Shown here: positions 16,461 to 23,787 of the stretch, one piece after another | Layout of the letters: the number at the start of each line of letters is the position of its first letter | Numbering within the stretch: the stretch's first letter is position 1 | Assembly: GCA_030613505.1 (NCBI GenBank) | Contig: JAUWLW010000003.1 | Location: 42,066 to 106,065, forward strand | DNA from: Candidatus Zixiibacteriota bacterium | GTDB lineage: Bacteria > RBG-13-66-14 > B26-G2 > WVWN01 | DNA length: 64,000 nt | Direction: 5' to 3' | Notes under the pieces: model-generated | What the model saw: the letters and a program-made list of their open reading frames with translations, nothing else | What the model was told of the DNA's origin: nothing | Databases searched by the model: none | Position numbers and translations under genes: made by a program

Positions 16461-16877
16461 ATGCGCGCGTTTATTATCGTAACGACGTTCGCGGTCGCGG
16501 CCGCGGCGGCCCAGGGCGGCTTCGTCCCGGCGCAGCCGATACACGTCGAGCCGCTGGGCGAAATCGAGGTAGAGCCGGGGGTGGTTTTCGCCGACACGGT
16601 GGTACTGAAGCTCGCCGTCGACGCCGAGGGGCAAATCACGGATGCCGAGGTATGGTCCTCCTCCGGCTACAACGTTGTAGACGCGGTGGCTTTGGCGTCG
16701 GCGCGTAAATGCATCTTTATACCGGCCACCCAGGACGGCGAGCCCGTCGAATCTTTCTATCAGATTTATTACCGGCTCTCGGCGTACAGAACGCGGAAGT
16801 ATTTGAGCGCCGAAGAAAAGGCCGGGACGGCCGGGAAAACACCTCCCCCCGAGGAGGACGATGACGGAGGAGACTAA
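16461..16877 (+). CDS. Exported single TonB C-terminal domain protein
   Basis: 138 residues starting at ATG 16461 (AAAGGGG upstream) with signal peptide MRAFIIVTTFAVAAAAAQGG. The domain reads VVLKLAVDAEGQITDAEVWS, then AVALASARKCIFIPATQDGE, the TonB-C fold signature. An acidic, Pro-containing tail (TPPPEEDDDGG) ends the protein and overlaps the lysS start by 17 bases. Likely periplasmic, partnering with an outer-membrane or secreted component; no ExbB/ExbD or TonB-dependent receptor is visible nearby. Confidence 0.62.
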   Translation: MRAFIIVTTFAVAAAAAQGGFVPAQPIHVEPLGEIEVEPGVVFADTVVLKLAVDAEGQITDAEVWSSSGYNVVDAVALASARKCIFIPATQDGEPVESFYQIYYRLSAYRTRKYLSAEEKAGTAGKTPPPEEDDDGGD

Positions 16878-19215
16878 AAGCCTGCGCGATATCCGGTTGG
16901 ACAAGCTCGCCCGCCTTCGCGAGCGAGGGGTCGACCCCTACCCCGTGGCGTCGACGCGAAGCCACGTCATACGCGACGTCACGACGGCCTTCGACGAGCT
17001 CGAGGGCAAAGAGGTAGCCGTCGTGGGCCGCGTCACCGCGCTCCGCCCACACGGCAGGGCCTCCTTCGCCGACGTAACCGACGCCACCGGTAAGATACAG
17101 CTGTACTTCAAATCGGACCTGCTGGGCGAGAGGTACGAGCTCTTCGACCTCCTGGACCTGGGCGACTTCGTGGGCGCCGCGGGTAAAGTTTTTAAGACTA
17201 AAACGGGTGAGATCACGATCGCCGCCGAGGACTTCACGCTCCTGGCCAAAGGGCTCCGCACGCCGCCGGTGGTGAAGACCGAAAAAACGGAAGAGGGCGA
17301 CGTCACCCACGACGAGTTCGCCGACCCGGAGAAGCGGTACCGGAAGCGCTACCTCGACGTGATGGTCAACCCGCAGGCGCGGGCCTGCGTCCTCACCCAC
17401 GCCGAAGTGCTCCGGGCGGCGCGGCGGTTCATGGCGGAACAGGGCTACGCCGAGATCGAGACCCCCATCCTCCAGCCGCTGTACGGCGGCGCCAACGCCT
17501 CCCCGTTCACCACCCGACACCGCGACCTGGAGATGGACCTCTACCTTCGCATCGCCGACGAGCTCTACCTCAAACGCCTTCTCGTCGCCGGCCTCGAGAA
17601 GGTTTACGAAATCGGCAAAGACTTCCGCAACGAATCCATCGACCGGACCCACTACCCGGAATTCACCATGCTCGAGGCGTACGAGGCCTTCGGCGACTAC
17701 CGGACGATGATGGCGCTGACCCGGGGCCTTATAATCGCCGCCGCGGAAGAGATACGTGGCACGTTGAAGCTGACGTACCAGGGCCGGGAAGTAACCCTCG
17801 AGCCACCGTGGGCCCGGGTCTCGCTGGTCGCGACGTTGAACGAACGGCTGGACGTGGACGTTCTGAATGAAGAGACGCAAACGCTCTCCGACCTTTACGT
17901 CCTACATTACCTGAAACGTTACGACGAACCACAGCGGGGAAATACTGAAACCAATGAGAAAAAAGCGAGAGAAGCTATGTACGGTGCTTCGCGCGCCAAG
18001 GTAATCGACGCGCTTTTTGACTTATTAGTGGCTTGCGATATTTGGAACCCGACGTTCGTGGTGGACTACCCGGCGGAACTTTCGCCCCTCGCCAAAAGGC
18101 AACCCGACAACCCGGCGCTCGCAGAGCGCTTCGAGCTATACCTTTGTAATATGGAAATAGCCAACGCCTTTAGCGAGCAAAACGACCCGGCCGAGCAGCG
18201 CAAGGCGCTGGAGGCGCAGGCGGAGGCCGGGGCCGCCGGCGACGAGGAAGCGCAACAGATGGACGAGGACTTCCTGGAGGCGCTCGAGTACGGCATGCCG
18301 CCCGCCGGCGGCTTGGGCGTCGGCATCGACCGCCTCGCGATGATCCTCTCCGATGCCCCCAGCATCCGCGAGGTCATCGCTTTTCCGTGTATAAAAACGG
18401 ACATTGAACGAGCGGTAACGAAAGAGGTAGCGCTATCCGAACTGAGGCGACTATATATAGAAATTGTAGGTGAAAGTATCGATAAAGACCCGAATAAAAA
18501 ATACTTAGAATACAAATATGTACCTATGTTAATGGGGATAGTCGTGGGGGTTAAGCGCTCCACAGCGAAAGGAATCGTAGAATACGATTTGCGTTCTGGG
18601 ATGGTTAACGACCCGCGTTTCGCGACGAGGAAGTTTAACGAATACCAAAACAAAATAAGAGCATATTTCGGCGACGAATTCCCTAAAGATAAGTTAGATC
18701 ACTATTTCCAAGAATTTTATATTAAGGGAGCCGAAGACGCTGCTATTAAGAATTCGTTATTCGAAATGCACGCGGAGTTAATCGATATCTTAGTATGCGA
18801 AGAAAAGATTAGACTTATAGAAAGGATAACCGTCATAGGAAAACCTATAAGGGCGAAGACTGGTCCCGTATTCGGATTTGGAGTAAAAGGTGCATGGGAT
18901 ATTAAAGTGGGTAAAGTTTACTTCGCAGTAACGACCCAGGGAAGGAACGAAACTTCGTTCAGGATATTCCCGGATTTGAAATACTTTGATTCCACAATAA
19001 AGTCAGGGACACTTTCTGGGCTGATAGATTTTACTAAAAAAAGTGAAAAGCTCAAAATAGGTTTACCGATCGAACGAAGTGAACTAGAAGATAAAATTAT
19101 AGAACTATCCTTAATTTACGAACCTATACCTTTCCCGGAAGTCCCGGGACCGCACTCGCTTAGAAAAAAGATAGATAGTATAGATATTACCGAAGACATA
19201 CTTGCATTATTATAA
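16861..19215 (+). CDS. lysS: Lysyl-tRNA synthetase with an in-frame foreign C-terminal extension
   Basis: Residues 1-509 are a normal class II LysRS: OB-fold anticodon domain (VAVVGRVTALRPHGRASFAD), motif 2 (GKDFRNESIDRTHYPEFTML) and motif 3 ([19 protein letters not shown]), ending at [10 protein letters not shown] standard LysRS would stop a few residues later. Here the frame continues 275 more codons in AT-rich DNA (CIKTDIERAVTKEV onward, to DILALL) with no recognisable domain. Two further copies of the LysRS tail lie downstream, the last with the expected QLRVKK ending, so the native end has been displaced by an insertion. The synthetase core should be active. Whether the extension is stable or functional, or starts separately at an internal ATG near 18527, is open. 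Confidence 0.85.
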   Translation: MTEETKSLRDIRLDKLARLRERGVDPYPVASTRSHVIRDVTTAFDELEGKEVAVVGRVTALRPHGRASFADVTDATGKIQLYFKSDLLGERYELFDLLDLGDFVGAAGKVFKTKTGEITIAAEDFTLLAKGLRTPPVVKTEKTEEGDVTHDEFADPEKRYRKRYLDVMVNPQARACVLTHAEVLRAARRFMAEQGYAEIETPILQPLYGGANASPFTTRHRDLEMDLYLRIADELYLKRLLVAGLEKVYEIGKDFRNESIDRTHYPEFTMLEAYEAFGDYRTMMALTRGLIIAAAEEIRGTLKLTYQGREVTLEPPWARVSLVATLNERLDVDVLNEETQTLSDLYVLHYLKRYDEPQRGNTETNEKKAREAMYGASRAKVIDALFDLLVACDIWNPTFVVDYPAELSPLAKRQPDNPALAERFELYLCNMEIANAFSEQNDPAEQRKALEAQAEAGAAGDEEAQQMDEDFLEALEYGMPPAGGLGVGIDRLAMILSDAPSIREVIAFPCIKTDIERAVTKEVALSELRRLYIEIVGESIDKDPNKKYLEYKYVPMLMGIVVGVKRSTAKGIVEYDLRSGMVNDPRFATRKFNEYQNKIRAYFGDEFPKDKLDHYFQEFYIKGAEDAAIKNSLFEMHAELIDILVCEEKIRLIERITVIGKPIRAKTGPVFGFGVKGAWDIKVGKVYFAVTTQGRNETSFRIFPDLKYFDSTIKSGTLSGLIDFTKKSEKLKIGLPIERSELEDKIIELSLIYEPIPFPEVPGPHSLRKKIDSIDITEDILALL
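18293..18387 (+). repeat. lysS 3'-end repeat, copy 1 (in lysS)
   Basis: Encodes [13 protein letters not shown] through IREVIAFP. It matches 20081-20175 at about 90% over 95 bases, with exact runs at the start (GCATGCCGCCCGCCGGCGG) and near the end (ATCCGCGAGGTCATCGC). A GCGA-N5-TCGC dyad lies in the latter. A shorter, diverged copy is at 19221-19271. Confidence 0.88.
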
Positions 19216-19220
19216 TACTA

Positions 19221-19289
19221 GCGATCTTCCTAGCCTATGCTCCTAACATCCGAGAGGTAATAGCCTTCGCGTAACTGCGGGTTAAATAA
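19221..19289 (+). pseudogene. lysS tail remnant, copy 2 (diverged)
   Basis: Reads [17 protein letters not shown], stop, LRVK, stop, against [22 protein letters not shown] in copy 3. About 71% nucleotide identity, with most differences inside NIREVIAF at synonymous third positions and shifted toward A/T. That pattern suggests it was once a functional lysS end in an AT-richer genome or evolved under coding constraint before capture. It marks the boundary between the two insertion units. Confidence 0.75.
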
Positions 19290-19304
19290 TATTAACGGTA
19301 AAAT

Positions 19305-19961
19305 ATGGTTTGGAATATAGATAAAATATGGCCTTGGGCCGTTGGATATATATGCATTATTGGTTGCGTAATAATATTCCGTCTTATATCTAATCGGAGA
19401 AAACTTAGGACGGGCGCCGGTAAAAAACCAACGTCGGAAGTTGAACGGAAAATATTCAATTTCCAAGAATTCCTTCTATCATTAGCGATATTCGGATTAA
19501 TCCTCAATTTTTACAGCCTCGAACTTAATAGGATTAATACCGAGAAAAATTTGGAAAACTATGAGGTAACTAATAGACCATATATCTTTATTAGGAAAAT
19601 TAACGGCAAATTAGATAAAACTACGAATGTTTTAAACTGTAGAGTCGCGATAATTAACACAGGTTCTGTACCGAGTTTGAATACTAAAATCACTGGCAAG
19701 GTTTTTTTTGGTGATGAATCCTACGAAAGCAAAGATAAACCAGGTTATTCAGCGATTTATCCGGAATCCTTAGTCTGGACCAGGTTCGGTTTTCCCGTTG
19801 ATCCAGTAAAACCCGTTAAAATCGTTAATAAAGTGACTTATTCCGATTACCGCGGGTATTTATACGAATACGAAGTCCATATTAGATATAATCGCGAGTT
19901 CCATAGTTTCACGTTCGAGAAATCTGACGAGACTATTACTAAACCTCAATTACCTAATTAA
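19305..19961 (+). CDS. Unrecognised two-helix membrane protein in the lysS insertion
   Basis: 218 residues, AT-rich, no family recognised. Two hydrophobic helices lie near the start (IWPWAVGYICIIGCVIIFRL, residues 8-27, and FLLSLAIFGLILNFYSLEL, about 55-73), separated by a basic loop (RRKLRTGAGKK). After them comes a roughly 140-residue soluble domain rich in beta-strands (RPYIFIRKINGKLD, VAIINTGSVPSLNTKITGKV, YEYEVHIRYN). The shape recalls small membrane-anchored accessory or immunity-type proteins, but that is only analogy. ATG 19305 has a weak GGT upstream. It is the sole cargo of unit B. Confidence 0.65.
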   Translation: MVWNIDKIWPWAVGYICIIGCVIIFRLISNRRKLRTGAGKKPTSEVERKIFNFQEFLLSLAIFGLILNFYSLELNRINTEKNLENYEVTNRPYIFIRKINGKLDKTTNVLNCRVAIINTGSVPSLNTKITGKVFFGDESYESKDKPGYSAIYPESLVWTRFGFPVDPVKPVKIVNKVTYSDYRGYLYEYEVHIRYNREFHSFTFEKSDETITKPQLPN

Positions 19962-20082
19962 AAAGCCCGCGTATTATTTCGGGAGTAAGACGTAGGGAAT
20001 TAAAGGGTAAGATCGCCGGCAGTAAGAAAGGTTAATGGGCTTCGTAAAGGTACTCATTTGGCCTGCTATAATATTCTCCAGC

Positions 20083-20196
20083 ATGCCGCCCGCCGGCGGC
20101 CTGGGCGTCGGCGTCGACCGCGTCGCGATGATCCTGGCCGACGCGTCCAACATCCGCGAGGTCATCGCGTTCCCGCAGCTTAGGGTAAAAAAGTGA
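20083..20196 (+). pseudogene. Displaced native lysS 3' end, copy 3
   Basis: Encodes [21 protein letters not shown] then [16 protein letters not shown] and a TGA stop, that is, motif 3 to the natural C-terminus of LysRS in host-like GC-rich codons. It begins abruptly at GCATGCCG with AT-rich DNA before it, including TATAAT at 20067-20072, and has no upstream LysRS body. Differences from copy 1 are about 10%. It is the far boundary of the insertion. Confidence 0.85.
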
Positions 20197-20220
20197 CGGC
20201 TATCTTCTCGCAATAGGCTA

Positions 20221-20934
20221 ATGTTTTCGTATACCGCCGCCATGGAAGGAATAGAAATCCCCACCCGCGAGCTCGTCTTAGGGCTCGTCGGCGTATACAA
20301 CCGGGCGCACTGGCCCGCGGCGGCCTTCGGCGCCGTCGTCGCGTTGGCCGCGGCCGCGTTCGTATTGGCCAGGCCCGGCGCCTTCAGCGACTTAATAGTT
20401 AAAATTCTGCTCAACGTGTTGTGGCTCTGGACCGCCATTATCTTCTTTTGGGGCCGCTTCGCGCCCGATTTCCACGTCGCCTATCTCTTCGCCTTCGCCT
20501 TCATACTACAGGGCACTTTTTTCTTTATGGACGCCTTCTTCGGAACGTTGGAATTCCGACCTTTTAAAAGTCCCGCCACGCTATTAATAGGGTGTTCGTT
20601 GATCGGCGTGGCCGGAATCTTACACCCTATTATTTCGACCTGGCTCGGCCGCGGTTGGCCCGAGCTGAGGCTCGTAGGCACCGCGCCGGGGCCCACCGCG
20701 GCATTTACGTTGGCCCTACTCACTTTCACGCTCCATAAGCCGAGGCCGCTATTTTTCGTGGTCCCCGCGGCCTGGGCGCTAATCGCCGGCCTTTGCGTCG
20801 CCGAGGCCTGGCACTTTTACGAGGAATTAATCCTGGCCGGCGTCGCGGCCGCGGTTATACTTTATTTCGTAGCCGCCTTATGGCGAACGCTGCCCGTACG
20901 CGAATCTAAACCCGCCGGAGGAGCTACCCCATGA
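20221..20934 (+). CDS. DUF6064 family membrane protein (first of pair)
   Basis: About 237 residues with seven hydrophobic segments. Family-like features are VYNRAHWPAAAFGAVVALAA at the N-terminus, FAPDFHVAYLFAFAFILQGT in the middle and the GWPELRLVGTAPGPTAAFTL loop with a conserved Gly-x-Pro before the C-terminal helices. DUF6064 proteins are integral membrane proteins of unknown function. ATG 20221 is used; ATG 20245 (MEGIEIPTREL) is an equally good start and neither has a clear SD. The ATGA overlap with the next gene shows the two are co-translated. Confidence 0.78.
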   Translation: MFSYTAAMEGIEIPTRELVLGLVGVYNRAHWPAAAFGAVVALAAAAFVLARPGAFSDLIVKILLNVLWLWTAIIFFWGRFAPDFHVAYLFAFAFILQGTFFFMDAFFGTLEFRPFKSPATLLIGCSLIGVAGILHPIISTWLGRGWPELRLVGTAPGPTAAFTLALLTFTLHKPRPLFFVVPAAWALIAGLCVAEAWHFYEELILAGVAAAVILYFVAALWRTLPVRESKPAGGATP

Positions 20935-21578
20935 CAAGCGCAGAGGCATTTACATCCTTCCTCGCGGAATTCAACCGCGCCGTCTTTCCGGCGCATATCC
21001 TCTTCTACCTGCTGGCGATAGGCGCGGCGTTCCTCGTCTTCGCGCGCCCCGGCAAGTGGTCCGACGTCGCCGCGAAAGGCGTCCTGGCGGTCCTTTGGGC
21101 CTGGCTCGGCATCTTCTACATGATAACGTTTTACACGCGGATAAATTCCGCCGGCTACGCCTGGGGCGCGCTATTCCTCCTGCAGGCGGCATTTTTCGCC
21201 GTCGAAATCTTTTGGCCCAAGATCGAATTCCGGCCGTACTTTCACCCGAAGCTCGGCCACATCGGCGCGACCGTCGCCGGGTGGTCGCTGGTGGGGTACC
21301 CCATAACGGCGCTGATATTCAAACACGGGTGGCCCGAGCTCGCGCTCTTCGGCTGCGCGGCGCCGGTAGCGATATTCACGTGCGGGATGCTGCTCTTCAC
21401 CTTCGACCGCAAACCGCGCTGGCGCTTCACGTTCATACCGTTCCTGTGGTCCGTCGTGGGCGGCCTCGGACCCGCGGTGCAGTGGCGCTACTTCGAAGAT
21501 TACGCCCTCTTCGCCGCCGGCCTTATATTGCTCGCCGCGTGGATATGGGCTTCTTACAAATACAAGAAAAAGAAATAG
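20931..21578 (+). CDS. DUF6064 family membrane protein (second of pair)
   Basis: 215 residues, paralogue of the preceding gene. Shared elements are EFNRAVFPAHILFYLLAIGA, LVFARPGKWSD, an LGIFYMITFYTRINSAGYAW segment and HGWPELALFGCAAPVAIFTC. Seven membrane helices are predicted by eye and the protein ends in a basic tail (YKYKKKK). GGAGGAG lies just before the ATG. The overlap and similarity suggest a duplicated pair that may form a hetero-oligomer. Function unknown. Confidence 0.78.
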   Translation: MTSAEAFTSFLAEFNRAVFPAHILFYLLAIGAAFLVFARPGKWSDVAAKGVLAVLWAWLGIFYMITFYTRINSAGYAWGALFLLQAAFFAVEIFWPKIEFRPYFHPKLGHIGATVAGWSLVGYPITALIFKHGWPELALFGCAAPVAIFTCGMLLFTFDRKPRWRFTFIPFLWSVVGGLGPAVQWRYFEDYALFAAGLILLAAWIWASYKYKKKK

Positions 21579-21647
21579 GACCTTGCGCGAATTCGAAAAA
21601 GGAAACGTAACCCAAAACGAAACGTACGCGGGGACGCCGACCGACCT

Positions 21648-22616
21648 ATGAACCACCTCCCTATAATTACAGCCACGCTGGCGGCCGCCCTCGCGGCAAC
21701 GTCCGCGGCGACGTACGTATACGAAGGGCAATGGGGCCGGTTGGGTACGGGCCACGGCGCGTTCACGGAGGTCTCCGGCGTCGCCGTGGCGCCGAACGGA
21801 AACGTCTACGTCTCCGACCAGGGTAACAATTGCATCCAATACTTTACGGCCGGCGGCAGCTTCCTCGGCAAGTGGGGGACGGCCGGTACGGAGCCGGGGC
21901 AATTCAACAGGCCGTTCGGCGTGGCGGTCGCGCCAAAAGGAAGGGTATACGTCGCCGATACGCGTAACGACCGCATACAATACTTCACCGCGACCGGCAG
22001 CTACCTCGGCCGATGGGGCCGGCCTGGGTCGGGGGCGGGAGAGTTCGATAGACCCCGGGGCATCGCGGTTGCACGTAGCGGGAACGTCTTCGTCGCCGAC
22101 GCCGAGAACGACCGCGTACAACGGTTCACCGCCAACGGCGGTTACTTGGGGAAGTGGGGTCACAGCGGTAAACGCGACGGCCAGTTCGACTTCCCCGCCG
22201 ACGTCGCGCTCGCGCCCGACGGCCGGGCGTACGTGGCGGACGCCGGGAACGCGCGGGTCCAATATTTTACGGCGTTCGGGACGTTTCTGGGTAAATGGGG
22301 CTCGTGGGGCTACGGCAAAGGCCAATTCTTCTTCCCGAAAAATATAACCGTTTCGGCCGACGAACGGGTATTCGTGACGGAGGATTTCAACCACCGCGCC
22401 CAGTATTTTACGACGAGCGGCAGTTTTCTTGGAATGTGGGGCTCGCTCGGAAAGGGCGAAGGAGAATTCAACGAGCCGCGGGGCGTCGCGACGTTTAATA
22501 ACGGCAAACGCGTCTACACCGCGGACAGGTGGAACGACCGCGTCCAGTATTTCCGGCGCGTGGAATACGACATCGAGCCGTGCTCGCTCGGGCGCGTCAA
22601 AGCGCTCTTCGAATAA
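21648..22616 (+). CDS. Secreted NHL-repeat beta-propeller with SLGRVKALF tail (1)
   Basis: Signal peptide (LPIITATLAAALAATSAAT), then six NHL units of about 47 residues, each of the form G-x-F-x-x-P-x-G-V-A-V-A-x-x-G-N/R-V-Y-V-A-D-x-x-N-x-R-(I/V)-Q-Y-F. The units should close a six-bladed propeller. The last 14 residues (DIEPCSLGRVKALFE) recur on three other proteins of the window. No catalytic residues are evident, so a surface or secreted binding role is most likely. ATG 21648 has no SD. First of three tandem paralogues; units near 22330-22400 are the most diverged. Confidence 0.85.
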   Translation: MNHLPIITATLAAALAATSAATYVYEGQWGRLGTGHGAFTEVSGVAVAPNGNVYVSDQGNNCIQYFTAGGSFLGKWGTAGTEPGQFNRPFGVAVAPKGRVYVADTRNDRIQYFTATGSYLGRWGRPGSGAGEFDRPRGIAVARSGNVFVADAENDRVQRFTANGGYLGKWGHSGKRDGQFDFPADVALAPDGRAYVADAGNARVQYFTAFGTFLGKWGSWGYGKGQFFFPKNITVSADERVFVTEDFNHRAQYFTTSGSFLGMWGSLGKGEGEFNEPRGVATFNNGKRVYTADRWNDRVQYFRRVEYDIEPCSLGRVKALFE

Positions 22617-22712
22617 CGGACATCATCACCTCTTCCGTTAGGAACAAACGGCGAGTACGATTATTAACGGGACCGTACGACGGTCTCACCGCTTACCCGG
22701 GGAGGTTCGAAT

Positions 22713-23690
22713 ATGAGAATAGGAATTGCGACGGCGGCCGTATTACTAGCCACGACAGCGGCGTTCGCCGACTTCGCGTACGAAGGGAAGTGGGGCGCGC
22801 AAGGGACCGGCGAAGGGCAGTTCGACCACCCGTGGGACGTCGCCGTTGCGCCCGGCGGCCGGGTTTTCGTCGTCGACCGCCACAACCACCGCGTCCAGTA
22901 CTTCACGCCTACCGGGAGTTACCGCGGGAAGTGGGGCTCGTACGGCACCGGCGCCGGCAAGTTCCGCTTTCCCTCCGGGATCGCCGCCTCGGCGACCCGC
23001 GTGTACGCGGGCGATTCGCTGAACCACCGGATACAATACTTCACAAGCGCGGGGAGTTTCCTGGCATCTTGGGGCGCCGCCGGGACGGGCGAGGGACAAT
23101 TCAATAAGCCGCTGGGGGTAGCCCTGGCGCCGAACGGCAACGTATACGTCGTGGACGCCGGCAATTACCGCGTCCAGTACTTTTCGCCGGCGGGGAGCTT
23201 CCTGGGCAGTTGGGGCGCGCGGGGCAGCGGCCAGGGCCAATTCGACGACCCACAAGGGATAGCGGTAGGCGAAAACGGCAACGTTTACGTCGCGGACGCC
23301 GGCAATCACCACGTCCAGCGGTTTACTTCGGGCGGGAGCTACGTGCGGTCGTGGGGCACGCGTGGAACCGGCGACGGCCAATTCAATACGCCGTGCGGCG
23401 TCGCGGTCGGCCCGGAAGGCAACATATACGTCGTCGATTGCTACAACCACCGCATCCAGTACTTTACGCCGACGGGTAGTTTCCTCGGCAAGTGGGGCTC
23501 CTTCGGCACCGGCGACGGCCAACTCAATTACGCGTGGGGCGTCGCCGCGACGCGGTGGAGCCGCGGTGATACGTCGACGGTACGAGTATACGTCGCGGAT
23601 ACCAACAACAACCGCGTGCAATATTTTAAGGACGGCCTGCCCGCGGTCGAGCCGACGTCGTTGGGGCGCGTAAAAGGGCTTTTCAAATAA
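22713..23690 (+). CDS. Secreted NHL-repeat beta-propeller with SLGRVKGLF tail (2)
   Basis: 325 residues; signal peptide MRIGIATAAVLLATTAAFAD, and GGGGAGG precedes ATG 22713. Six NHL blades, including NHRVQYFTPTGSYRGKWGS and GNVYVVDAGNYRVQYFSPAG. The final blade carries a short insert (ATRWSRGDTSTVRVYVAD). It ends VEPTSLGRVKGLFK. Blade sequences are closest to each other at the Y-F-T-x-x-G-S-F-L-G-x-W-G hinge, consistent with duplication of the neighbours. Confidence 0.87.
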   Translation: MRIGIATAAVLLATTAAFADFAYEGKWGAQGTGEGQFDHPWDVAVAPGGRVFVVDRHNHRVQYFTPTGSYRGKWGSYGTGAGKFRFPSGIAASATRVYAGDSLNHRIQYFTSAGSFLASWGAAGTGEGQFNKPLGVALAPNGNVYVVDAGNYRVQYFSPAGSFLGSWGARGSGQGQFDDPQGIAVGENGNVYVADAGNHHVQRFTSGGSYVRSWGTRGTGDGQFNTPCGVAVGPEGNIYVVDCYNHRIQYFTPTGSFLGKWGSFGTGDGQLNYAWGVAATRWSRGDTSTVRVYVADTNNNRVQYFKDGLPAVEPTSLGRVKGLFK

Positions 23691-23787
23691 ATCGCGTAAC
23701 GGACCTGACGGCAACTTCCTAACACGGCTCCGGTTCGGGACGGCGTTCGCGCCGAGCCGGTAATCACATCTGAACAAAGGACGGAAA

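Larger units (their letters stand above)
18388..20175 (+). mobile_element. AT-rich insertion in lysS, two tandem units bounded by lysS-tail copies
   Basis: Unit A (18388-19271, 884 bp) and unit B (19272-20175, 904 bp) both begin immediately after a codon equivalent to the Pro of VIAFP and both end with a lysS tail copy. Each carries one gene with AT-rich codon use unlike the flanks: the lysS-fused extension in A, a two-helix membrane protein in B. No integrase, transposase or terminal inverted repeat is visible, so the mover is unknown. Repeated target, similar unit size and composition support acquisition by site-specific or homologous integration at the lysS 3' end. Assembly error is less likely because the copies differ from one another. 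Confidence 0.7.

Noticed and set aside
16717-17880. 387-codon minus-strand ORF opposite lysS
   Set aside because: Shadow of lysS: mirrored Arg/Val/Gly-rich composition, no recognisable domain; plus strand is an unmistakable synthetase.
18388-20175. Insertion in lysS as an IS element, intein or group II intron
   Set aside because: No transposase, terminal inverted repeats, intein splice residues (the junction Cys lacks the block motifs and a C-terminal Asn) or intron RNA features; the LysRS tail is duplicated rather than split cleanly.
19974-20438. 154-codon minus-strand ORF over the third lysS tail
   Set aside because: Antisense of the lysS remnant and DUF6064 gene; the apparent similarity to other shadow ORFs comes from the repeat.
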